Positions 1 to 4,987 of a stretch of 8,077 nucleotides of DNA are shown piece by piece. Both the position numbers and the translations under genes were made by a program. Source of the stretch: Robiginitomaculum sp. (lineage in GTDB: Bacteria; Pseudomonadota; Alphaproteobacteria; Caulobacterales; Maricaulaceae). Numbering within the stretch: position 1 is the first letter of the stretch; every line of letters starts with the position of its first letter. The notes under the pieces were generated by a model, which had not been told where the DNA came from, searched no databases, and worked only from the letters and a program-made list of their open reading frames with translations. The stretch lies in the NCBI GenBank assembly GCA_026982235.1, contig JALSHM010000457.1, positions 1-8,077 on the forward strand, written 5' to 3'.

Positions 1-465
1 GCGAAATTCATTACCTGTACAGGTCTGTTTGACGACGATAATGAAACACCTGATGATTATACAGAACTTTTGGCTCAGGCGCGAGAACTGAATATACCCA
101 TGGTCTGCGCCAATCCGGATATCCGGGTCAAGAAGGGCGACAAGATGATATATTGCGGCGGGGCGCTGGCGCAAGCCTATGAGGATATGGGCGGCGAGGT
201 TATCTATGCGGGTAAGCCCTATGATCCTATTTACCGTTTGTCGCGGGCTTGGTTGAAAGAACTTACGGGCTACGAACTTGATCGATCGCGCGTGCTGGCC
301 ATTGGCGATAATATTCATACGGACTTGCTCGGTGCCCAAAATCAGAAATATGATGCTTTGTTTGTGGCCGATGGGCTGAATGCGGGGAATAGCGAGGCGG
401 TCGCAAATCTACTTGAAAAGCACGGTATATATGTCAAATATATGCTCTCGACACTTTCTTGGTAA
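1..465 (+). CDS. HAD-superfamily class IIA hydrolase (TIGR01459-like), 5' truncated by window
   Basis: The frame is open from the first base, so the true start lies upstream and only the C-terminal 154 residues are seen. Counting from the first visible codon, there is a CANPD segment at about residues 36-40 and a GKP at 71-73, whose Lys is the usual HAD motif III lysine. IGDNIHTD at 101-108 matches HAD motif IV, with D103 and D108 as likely Mg2+ ligands. The order CTGLFDD, CANPD, GKP and GDN..TD is that of the class IIA (NagD-like, C2-cap) phosphatase family often annotated TIGR01459 in alphaproteobacteria. The nucleophile motif DxD would be upstream and cannot be checked. It is probably a cytoplasmic phosphatase of unknown substrate. 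The last codons and the stop lie inside a 14-bp tandem repeat. The family assignment is firm; the substrate is unknown. Confidence 0.85.
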   Translation, partial: AKFITCTGLFDDDNETPDDYTELLAQARELNIPMVCANPDIRVKKGDKMIYCGGALAQAYEDMGGEVIYAGKPYDPIYRLSRAWLKELTGYELDRSRVLAIGDNIHTDLLGAQNQKYDALFVADGLNAGNSEAVANLLEKHGIYVKYMLSTLSW

Positions 466-492
466 AGATGGCTTGGTAAAGATGGCTTGGTA
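458..492 (+). repeat. 14-bp tandem repeat, 2.5 copies
   Basis: The unit CTTGGTAAAGATGG occurs at 458-471 and 472-485, followed by a half copy CTTGGTA at 486-492. The first copy carries the stop codon (463-465) of the upstream HAD hydrolase gene. Later copies therefore lie in the 44-bp gap before the MaoC gene. The unit is not a multiple of 3. Each junction also contains a tiny ATG-GCT-TGG-stop frame (468-479 and 482-493), which is probably accidental. Confidence 0.9.
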
Positions 493-509
493 GAACACAA
501 AGTGAGAAT

Positions 510-950
510 ATGATGAGTAAGAAACGCGGATATTATCTGGACGAAATGAAAGTCGGTATGTTTGCCGAGACCACAATGGTGGTGACGGGCGAAAAAATTG
601 ATACATTTGCTGAACTCACTGGCGACGTGAACCCTATCCATGTGGATGCGGAATTTGCTGCCCAGTCTATGTTCGGCAAGCGCATTGCCCACGGGGCTTT
701 GTCAGCGTCTCTCATATCGGCTATTCTGGGCAATGATTTACCGGGGTCGGGGGCTATATTTGTTGAGCTGAATATGCGGTTTCGCCGTCCGGCCTTTATT
801 GACGACGAGATTACCGCGCGGGCCGAAGTTGCCGAGATCAATGAACGCACAGGGCGCATAAAAATGAAGGTTTCATGCAGTGTGAATGGCAAGCAAATTA
901 TTCGCGGTAACGCTGGCGTTATTGTTCCCAAACGACCCGCCGCAGACTAA
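510..950 (+). CDS. MaoC-like (R)-specific enoyl-CoA hydratase family protein
   Basis: This 146-residue protein has a single hot-dog MaoC domain. The hydratase-2 signature is clear: LTGDVNPIHVD at residues 36-46, with D39 and H44 in the positions of the catalytic Asp/His dyad of PhaJ-type (R)-hydratases. A downstream FGKRIAHGALSASL segment matches the conserved substrate-tunnel region. The length is close to that of stand-alone PhaJ-type enzymes, which hydrate trans-2-enoyl-CoA to (R)-3-hydroxyacyl-CoA. The substrate range cannot be read from sequence. Two adjacent ATGs (510 and 513) can serve as start, and the upstream Shine-Dalgarno is weak (GTGAG near 502). ribF starts 2 bp after the stop, so the two genes are almost certainly cotranscribed. 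No metabolic link between them is obvious. Confidence 0.88.
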   Translation: MMSKKRGYYLDEMKVGMFAETTMVVTGEKIDTFAELTGDVNPIHVDAEFAAQSMFGKRIAHGALSASLISAILGNDLPGSGAIFVELNMRFRRPAFIDDEITARAEVAEINERTGRIKMKVSCSVNGKQIIRGNAGVIVPKRPAAD

Positions 951-952
951 TT

Positions 953-1888
953 ATGAAGGTTATCGATTATTATTCTGGTCTAGCCGAGGCAGACAAGGGT
1001 GCGGTGATTGCCCTTGGCAATTTCGACGGTCTACACCGAGGTCATAAGGTCGTGATCGAAACGGCGGCGGACATTGCCAAGCAAAACGGGGCGACGCTTG
1101 CAGTGGCGTTGTTTCGTCCCCACCCCAGCCAGTTTTTTGACCCCAATGTCACCCCGTTTCGCTTGATGAGCGCACGGGTGCGGGCGCGATTGCTCAAAGA
1201 AATGGGCGCAAAAACCCTATATGAAATCCCATTTGATAAGACCCTGACCCAAATGGACGACGAAGAATTTGTGGAAATCGTCCTGCACCAGGGGCTCGGT
1301 GTCACCCATGTGGTGGTCGGCGAAGATTTTCGTTATGGTAAAAAACGCTGTGGCGATTGCCAGACATTGGCCAAACATTGTGCGGCGCGTGGCATTGGCG
1401 TGACCACAGTGCCAGAGATTAGCCTACACAAAAGCTACGGCAAATACGGTTCCACAGAAATCCGCCAAGCGCTCAGAGACGGGGATGTATTTTTTGCCGC
1501 CCATATGTTGTCGCGTCCGTGGATTGTCGACGGTGAAGTGGTTCACGGTGACCATCTTGGCCGCACGCTTGGTTTCCCGACGGCCAATCTATATTTCAAG
1601 GATCGCATCAGACCCAAGGCGGGTATTTATGCGGCACAGTGTCGACTAGACGGTGAAGAGAAATGGTATCACGGTGTCGCCTATGTGGGGTCACGGCCAA
1701 CGGTGGATGGTAAAGACCATAGGCTTGAAATGCACATATTCGATTTTGACGCTGATATTTATGGCCGCATCATAGAAGTCGCCTTTCGCAGCTTTGTGCG
1801 CGACGACATAAAATTCGACGGACTAGATGCGCTGACCACGCAAATGAAAAAAGACGCAGATGGTGTCCGCGCCATATTCGGGATTTAG
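953..1888 (+). CDS. ribF: Bifunctional riboflavin kinase / FAD synthetase
   Basis: The 311-residue length is typical of bacterial RibF. The N-terminal FMN adenylyltransferase domain shows GNFDGLHRGH at residues 22-31 (nucleotidyltransferase HxGH motif), then FRPHP and a GEDFRYGKKRCGD segment, and ends with a GSTEIR motif. The C-terminal riboflavin kinase domain shows GDHLGRTLGFPTAN at 199-212 and LEMHIFDFDADIYG, in which E259 is the expected catalytic base. It phosphorylates riboflavin to FMN and adenylates FMN to FAD in the cytosol. The start is the only ATG at the head of the frame, 2 bp after the MaoC stop. There is no good Shine-Dalgarno, so translation is probably coupled. Both domains look intact. 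A perfect 9-bp direct repeat CATATTCGG straddles the stop (1873-1881 and 1891-1899). Confidence 0.97.
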   Translation: MKVIDYYSGLAEADKGAVIALGNFDGLHRGHKVVIETAADIAKQNGATLAVALFRPHPSQFFDPNVTPFRLMSARVRARLLKEMGAKTLYEIPFDKTLTQMDDEEFVEIVLHQGLGVTHVVVGEDFRYGKKRCGDCQTLAKHCAARGIGVTTVPEISLHKSYGKYGSTEIRQALRDGDVFFAAHMLSRPWIVDGEVVHGDHLGRTLGFPTANLYFKDRIRPKAGIYAAQCRLDGEEKWYHGVAYVGSRPTVDGKDHRLEMHIFDFDADIYGRIIEVAFRSFVRDDIKFDGLDALTTQMKKDADGVRAIFGI

Positions 1889-2084
1889 CACATATTCGGT
1901 ATGTTTTGGTTCATTTGAACGCAAAACGCTTTAGGGTCTGTGGGTATTCACCACAAACGGCATGAATGGACCATTTTTGGCGGCAAAAATGCGGGATATT
2001 TCACGCGCGGTAGAAACTTTATCCTTGATAGATTATTCTCCCTCATAGTGCGGCAATGACACAAATAAACAAGCATATACGATT
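1889..2084. other. Intergenic region with three consecutive hairpins between ribF and the packaging genes
   Basis: No open frame is visible here. Three stem-loops can be drawn by eye. At 1903-1927, GTTTTGGTTC pairs with GAAC(g)CAAAAC around an ATTT loop, with one bulged G. At 1939-1955, TGTGG pairs with CCACA around a 7-nt loop. At 1972-1991, CATTTTTG pairs perfectly with CAAAAATG around a GCGG loop. None is followed by a run of T, so they are not canonical intrinsic terminators. A TTGATA hexamer at 2025-2030 resembles a -35 element, but no convincing -10 lies 16-18 bp downstream. The region should hold the end of the housekeeping transcript and the promoter of the head-gene cluster, but neither can be pinpointed. 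Confidence 0.5.
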
Positions 2085-2384
2085 ATGACATTGATAAATA
2101 AAGATACCTGCAGCTCGACTGCACTAGACATTACTGCCCATAATCTAATGAAACGCATAAGTGCGTTGATAGAGCATTTGGGTACGCTTACTGGCGATAA
2201 GACGGCAGAAAATCATGCAAGAGAGATTGCATCTCTGTTCAAGAGTTTAAAAGAATTATGCGCTTTTAAGGAGGACGTAATGGCGGCTGAAACGTCGCAG
2301 CACCCTAAATATACTCCTGAGGAGAAATTGGCTATGGCGAAAGAACTCGCAAATATTGTTATTAAGAATGGTGGACACCTTTGA
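2085..2384 (+). CDS. Putative terminase small subunit-like protein (position of GTA g1)
   Basis: This 99-residue, charged and apparently mostly helical protein lies directly upstream of the large terminase. Its TGA stop shares 4 bp with the TTG start of terL (TTGA), which implies coupling. Residues 20-66 look like a helical hairpin or short coiled coil (SALIEHL, REIASLFKSLKEL). The C-terminal 34 residues form a second charged helix. No helix-turn-helix is apparent. In RcGTA the same position is held by a small terminase-like protein that also lacks a DNA-binding domain, so the assignment is inferred from synteny and general character, not from a recognised motif. No Shine-Dalgarno precedes the ATG at 2085. 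A perfect one precedes an internal in-frame ATG at 2280 (residue 66). Confidence 0.55.
   Translation: MTLINKDTCSSTALDITAHNLMKRISALIEHLGTLTGDKTAENHAREIASLFKSLKELCAFKEDVMAAETSQHPKYTPEEKLAMAKELANIVIKNGGHL
2268..2282 (+). promoter_or_regulatory. Strong internal Shine-Dalgarno and in-frame ATG
   Basis: AAGGAGG at 2268-2274 is followed, after a 5-nt spacer, by ATG at 2280-2282. This ATG is in frame with the small-subunit-like gene (codon 66) and would yield a 34-residue C-terminal product. It is the best ribosome-binding site in this part of the window, whereas the annotated start at 2085 has none. It may be chance, since the bases encode Lys-Glu-Asp-Val-Met. It could also be a genuine nested start, or could raise ribosome traffic into the overlapping terL start. 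Confidence 0.45.
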
Positions 2385-3670
2385 GCTTTCTGAAATATGT
2401 TTCGGGATTTTGCAGTATGGATAGCGAAATGCTAGGCTTGTTGCTTGATGCGCAGACATCCTGGGCAAAAACGCGGCGCTTAGACCAAACCCCGCCTGAA
2501 AATGATTGGCTTGTATGGCTCTTATTAGGGGGGCGTGGCGCCGGGAAAACCCGCGCTGGAGCCGAGTGGGTGCTTGAACAGGTTAAGTCGGGAAAAAAAC
2601 GCATAGCGCTAGTTGCGCCCACTTATAATGATGCCCGCGAGGTAATGATAAGCGGCGAAAGCGGGTTGTTGAATATTGGATTTGCACATGAACGCCCTGA
2701 ATATATTTCTTCGCGCCGCCGTTTGGAATGGAAAGAGTTTGGGGCAATCGCCTATGTGTTTTCCGCAGAAGATCCAGACGGCTTGCGTGGGCCACAATTT
2801 GATTGTGCTTGGGCAGACGAGTTTTGTACCTGGGCTTATCCAGAGGCGACCTTGTCGAATTTGCGCTTGGGGCTAAGGCTTGGGGATGCGCCGAAACTGG
2901 TGATGACCACAACGCCCAAACCACTGGCCAGCTTGAAGAAGCTGATGGCTGAACCTGGCGTGGCAGTGACGCGGGCGACGACTAAGGATAATGAAGCCAA
3001 TTTGTCTCCGGCTTTTATGCGCTCAATATATGAAATTTACGGCGGCACGCGCTTGGGTCGGCAAGAACTGAACGGTGAAATCATGGAAGATAGGGACGGT
3101 GCCTTATGGACACGGGCTTTGATTGACAGTGTATTGATTAGCGCGGCACCCAAAGAGATACAAAAAACGGTGGTCGCTATTGATCCGCCTGCCACTAGTG
3201 GGTCGCGGGCAGATGCGTGCGGACTTATTGTGGCGGCGCGGGTCGGGTTTGGTGCGCAGGCGCGGGTCTATATATTACATGACGGCACGGTTCAGGGGCT
3301 GAAGCCGGATCAATGGGCATTACGTGCCGTGAACTTGTGGAAAGAATGGGACGCAGATTATTTGCTCGCCGAAGTCAATCAAGGCGGTGAGATGGTCAAA
3401 ACCATGCTGGAAGCTATTGGTGCGCAAGCGCCCGTGCGCACGGTCTATGCCTCTAAATCTAAAGTCGCGCGTGCGGAACCTGTGGCGGCGCTTTATGAGC
3501 AAGGTAAGGTTAAGCATGTGGGGAGCTTTCCTAAGCTGGAGGATGAGCTTTGTATGATGGGGACGCATGAAGGTTCTCGGACGAGTCCCGATCGCGCCGA
3601 TGCATTGGTTTGGGCGGTGACCGATTTATTGCTTAAACCCAGAACCCAACCCCAAGTGCGCATGGTGTAA
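2381..3670 (+). CDS. terL: Phage/GTA terminase large subunit (DNA-packaging ATPase-nuclease)
   Basis: The 429-residue protein has both terminase domains. The N-terminal ATPase has Walker A GGRGAGKT at residues 50-57 within LLLGGRGAGKTRAGAEW. Walker B ends in the acidic pair D146-E147 (CAWADEF), and MTTTPKP follows as the coupling motif. The C-terminal RNase H-like nuclease has candidate metal ligands D268 (VAIDPP), E331 (LLAEVNQGG) and D404/D407 (SPDRADALVWA). These motifs match the GTA g2-type terminase (COG5323-like). It would drive headful packaging at the portal. The TTG start at 2381 overlaps the upstream stop and has GGTGGA about 5 nt upstream. An ATG at 2417 (residue 13) is the alternative and would not touch any motif. 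The N-terminal region before Walker A seems short compared with many GTA homologues. The next gene is not the portal but an inserted pair of genes. Confidence 0.93.
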   Translation: MSFLKYVSGFCSMDSEMLGLLLDAQTSWAKTRRLDQTPPENDWLVWLLLGGRGAGKTRAGAEWVLEQVKSGKKRIALVAPTYNDAREVMISGESGLLNIGFAHERPEYISSRRRLEWKEFGAIAYVFSAEDPDGLRGPQFDCAWADEFCTWAYPEATLSNLRLGLRLGDAPKLVMTTTPKPLASLKKLMAEPGVAVTRATTKDNEANLSPAFMRSIYEIYGGTRLGRQELNGEIMEDRDGALWTRALIDSVLISAAPKEIQKTVVAIDPPATSGSRADACGLIVAARVGFGAQARVYILHDGTVQGLKPDQWALRAVNLWKEWDADYLLAEVNQGGEMVKTMLEAIGAQAPVRTVYASKSKVARAEPVAALYEQGKVKHVGSFPKLEDELCMMGTHEGSRTSPDRADALVWAVTDLLLKPRTQPQVRMV

Positions 3671-3686
3671 ATCAGTGATAAAAGAC

Positions 3687-3722
3687 TTGCATGGATGTGG
3701 ATAAAAGTTCACTATATGTTCT
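3687..3722 (+). promoter_or_regulatory. Candidate LexA-repressed promoter, possibly leaderless
   Basis: TTGCAT at 3687-3692 resembles a -35 element. AT-rich hexamers ACTATA (3711-3716) or TATATG (3713-3718) could be the -10, with an 18-20 bp spacer, longer than optimal. The -10 would sit inside the LexA box, and the start site would fall at or beside the ATG at 3723. There is no Shine-Dalgarno between the box and the ATG, which fits a leaderless transcript. The promoter elements are weak; the operator is the firm part. Confidence 0.4.
3707..3721 (+). promoter_or_regulatory. LexA (SOS) operator, alphaproteobacterial GTTC-N7-GTTC
   Basis: The bases GTTC-ACTATAT-GTTC are a perfect match to the direct-repeat LexA operator GTTC-N7-GTTC known from Rhodobacter, Caulobacter and relatives. 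The box ends 1 bp before the ATG at 3723. It lies in a 52-bp non-coding gap, which is where a repressor would block transcription. Scanning the other GTTC tetramers I found in the window gave no second match. The conclusion that the downstream gene is damage-inducible is inference. Confidence 0.72.
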
Positions 3723-4238
3723 ATGGAATATATTGTTATCATTTTGATTTGTGCGTTTTTGGGCATTGGGTTTTTCCTAAATCAGCCTAATTGGCAAGAC
3801 CCGAAGAGTACGCAAGCGGATGCACAAACTTTGCAGGCCTATGAAGCCCGACCCAGCTTGTTTGTTAACGCTTCTGAGCGGGCTTTATTTTCGGCACTTA
3901 TTCGGCATAAGCCAGACAAATATTTTGTTATGTCCAAGGTGCGCTTGGAAGATATATTACAGGTGAAGGGTGCTATCAAACATGGGCGTTTGCGCTGGCA
4001 ATACCGGGGGCGCATAAAGTCCAGACATGTGGATTTTATCATATGTGATGCTGAGGGACGGTTTTTATGTGCGCTTGAATTAGACGGCAAGTCTCATAAA
4101 CGAGATGTGGCAGAAATGGTTGATGGGTTTAAGGATGCGATTTTTCAATATGCGGGCTTATCGTTGTTGCGGGTGCAAACTGGGGTGAATTTTGACCAAT
4201 TTTCCAAGGCATTATGGCAAAAGATAGAGGAAAATTAA
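3723..4238 (+). CDS. Membrane-anchored DUF2726 (PD-(D/E)XK-like) protein, likely SOS-controlled
   Basis: The 171-residue protein starts with a short acidic-tipped hydrophobic segment (residues 3-20, YIVIILICAFLGIGFFL), predicted to be a single membrane anchor. A linker follows, then a DUF2726-type domain (about 48-165). Family features seen are NASERALFSAL near the domain start, KVRLEDIL, RHVDFIICD and ALELDGKSH. D104 in HVDF and D121-G-K123 in ELDGK, with E119 nearby, fit the acidic/lysine pattern of a restriction-endonuclease-like core. DUF2726 has no well-established function, so nuclease activity is inferred from the fold-like motif. The catalytic residues, if they are such, are all present. 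A perfect LexA operator lies directly in front of the ATG. The gene interrupts the usual terminase-portal junction of GTA clusters, and its start region is visibly AT-richer than the portal gene. Confidence 0.75.
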   Translation: MEYIVIILICAFLGIGFFLNQPNWQDPKSTQADAQTLQAYEARPSLFVNASERALFSALIRHKPDKYFVMSKVRLEDILQVKGAIKHGRLRWQYRGRIKSRHVDFIICDAEGRFLCALELDGKSHKRDVAEMVDGFKDAIFQYAGLSLLRVQTGVNFDQFSKALWQKIEEN

Positions 4239-4269
4239 CGCTCTATTTACCGTGATATTTAAACCCTTT

Positions 4270-4277
4270 TTAACCAT
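4270..4277 (+). promoter_or_regulatory. Possible CtrA half-site TTAACCAT
   Basis: TTAACCAT matches the half-site form of the CtrA binding motif described in Caulobacter. A second TTAA lies at 4295-4298, but the spacing is not the 7 bp of the full TTAA-N7-TTAA site. It stands 46 bp upstream of the chosen start of the TPR-like gene. CtrA controls GTA genes in some alphaproteobacteria, so the site is plausible. An 8-mer can occur by chance. Confidence 0.25.
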
Positions 4278-4311
4278 AATTCTACATATTGGGGTTAAGA
4301 CATATCTTATG

Positions 4312-4326
4312 TGGAGCAGGACAATG
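4312..4326 (+). promoter_or_regulatory. Ribosome binding site that decides the start of the TPR-like gene
   Basis: GGAG at 4312-4315 lies 8 nt upstream of ATG 4324. The longer frame opening at GTG 4252 and the ATG at 4309 both lack a comparable site. The N-terminal extension they would add overlaps the AT-rich stretch that looks like a promoter region. Confidence 0.7.
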
Positions 4327-4767
4327 GCGAGTAAGCGAAAATTGGGACAGAAATTTATGTTACGCCGTAAACACAAAGAGGCCACTGCAGAACTAGCCAC
4401 ACTCAACCGGGAAATGGCTTTGCGCATGATTGCATTGGCCCATGAGACGGGTGAAGTTAAACCACTTATTGATGCGGTTAAGGCTCTGCGCTCATCAGAA
4501 GAATTGTTTTCCCAAGATACGGCGCAAATTGACAGCGCCAGGCTTCAGAAAAAACTTGGTGATGTGCTTTTGAACGTGGGTAAAAACGAAAATGATATTG
4601 CGGCCATCGAAGCGGCTATTTCCGCTTATCGCGGCGCTATCACGATTGCCTCCATGCTCGGCGCACAAAATTTGCGTATGGAAGCCCGCAAAAGTCATGC
4701 TTTGGCATTGAACTATGTGGGTAAAGGGGAGCGTAGCGCTACATTTTCTTTAATGGGCGCGGCTTAA
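4324..4767 (+). CDS. Small TPR-like alpha-helical protein of unknown function
   Basis: The chosen start gives 147 residues. The N-terminus is basic (MASKRKLGQKFMLRRKHKE). The remainder looks all-helical. Around the middle, LGDVLLNVGKNENDIAAIEAA and the following ISAYRGAI fit the TPR-type pattern LG..L...G......AIEA...Y..AL. A second helical pair follows (MEARKSHALALNYVGKG). No signal peptide or membrane segment is visible, so it is probably cytoplasmic and may mediate protein-protein contacts. I do not recognise a specific family and do not assign a function. It lies between the DUF2726 gene, 85 bp upstream, and a 220-bp non-coding region before the portal. It is therefore part of the two-gene insertion in the head cluster, and has a possible promoter of its own. 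Confidence 0.7.
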   Translation: MASKRKLGQKFMLRRKHKEATAELATLNREMALRMIALAHETGEVKPLIDAVKALRSSEELFSQDTAQIDSARLQKKLGDVLLNVGKNENDIAAIEAAISAYRGAITIASMLGAQNLRMEARKSHALALNYVGKGERSATFSLMGAA

Positions 4768-4809
4768 ATCAGAACGCAAATTTACCCTATAACCATGCAC
4801 TGCAAATAC

Positions 4810-4919
4810 GTATCCATGGTTTTTATTCGTAAATAATCAATAAAACCAAAGCTTTACACAAAAAAACCGCATATGTATCCACGGGTCTGCAAGCTGGGCT
4901 AGATTTCATCCATGGTCAG
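4810..4919 (+). repeat. Three degenerate direct repeats of TATCCAYGG
   Basis: GTATCCATGG occurs at 4810-4819, GTATCCACGG at 4875-4884 and TCATCCATGG at 4906-4915. The repeats share the core ATCCAYGG on the same strand. The spacings are 65 and about 31-32 bp, close to six and three turns of the helix. This could be a set of regulator sites, but the motif is short and the statistics are weak. Confidence 0.35.
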
Positions 4920-4925
4920 AAATTC

Positions 4926-4941
4926 GGCTTTGCGCAAAGCC
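4926..4941. repeat. Perfect 16-bp palindrome, extended by imperfect flanks
   Basis: GGCTTTGCGCAAAGCC is its own reverse complement. With ATTC and GAAT flanks (4922-4946, one bulged T) the hairpin arm grows to about ten pairs around a GCGC loop. No T-run follows, so a terminator is unlikely. It lies 46 bp upstream of the portal ATG, where an operator or an RNA leader hairpin would be expected. Confidence 0.6.
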
Positions 4942-4987
4942 TGAATGAAGACCCCCAACTCAACTTGACCCTTAATCTGGATATTTT

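Larger units (their letters stand above)
4768..4987. other. Non-coding gap before the portal gene, rich in repeats
   Basis: No credible open frame, tRNA or intrinsic terminator is seen. An inverted repeat at 4817-4848 pairs TGGTTTTTATT with AATAAAACCA around an 11-nt loop, with one bulged T. A perfect palindrome lies at 4926-4941, and a short motif TATCCA is repeated. TTTACA (4853-4858) followed 17 bp later by TATCCA (4876-4881) is a poor promoter candidate. GGA at 4979-4981 can serve as Shine-Dalgarno for the portal ATG. In RcGTA terminase and portal genes are adjacent, so a gap of this size suggests that the portal-capsid block has its own control region. Confidence 0.5.

Noticed and set aside
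342..692. Minus-strand frame across the HAD/MaoC junction
   Set aside because: It crosses two well-supported + strand genes and shows no recognisable motif.
533..931. Minus-strand frame of 132 codons opposite the MaoC gene
   Set aside because: Antisense shadow of a gene with clear catalytic motifs on the + strand.
1042..1305. Minus-strand frame opposite ribF
   Set aside because: Lies within a complete ribF and has no family features.
1903..1991. Hairpins as rho-independent terminators of ribF
   Set aside because: None is followed by a T-run on either strand, so only the inverted repeats themselves are reported.
2025..2053. Promoter with TTGATA as -35 upstream of the small terminase-like gene
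   Set aside because: No acceptable -10 hexamer at 16-18 bp spacing; the nearest, CATAGT, is only 13 bp away.
2676..2876. + strand alternative frame inside terL
   Set aside because: Out of frame within the Walker B region of a real gene, with no independent ribosome-binding site.
2583..2924. Minus-strand frame of 113 codons opposite terL
   Set aside because: Antisense to the ATPase domain, low-complexity composition, no motif.
4252..4323. GTG-initiated N-terminal extension of the TPR-like gene
   Set aside because: No Shine-Dalgarno at GTG 4252; GGAG correctly spaced before ATG 4324 is preferred, and the extension overlaps an AT-rich promoter-like stretch.
4835..4847. IHF-like site beginning AATCAA
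   Set aside because: The required TTR half is absent (ACC instead), so it does not match the WATCAANNNNTTR consensus.
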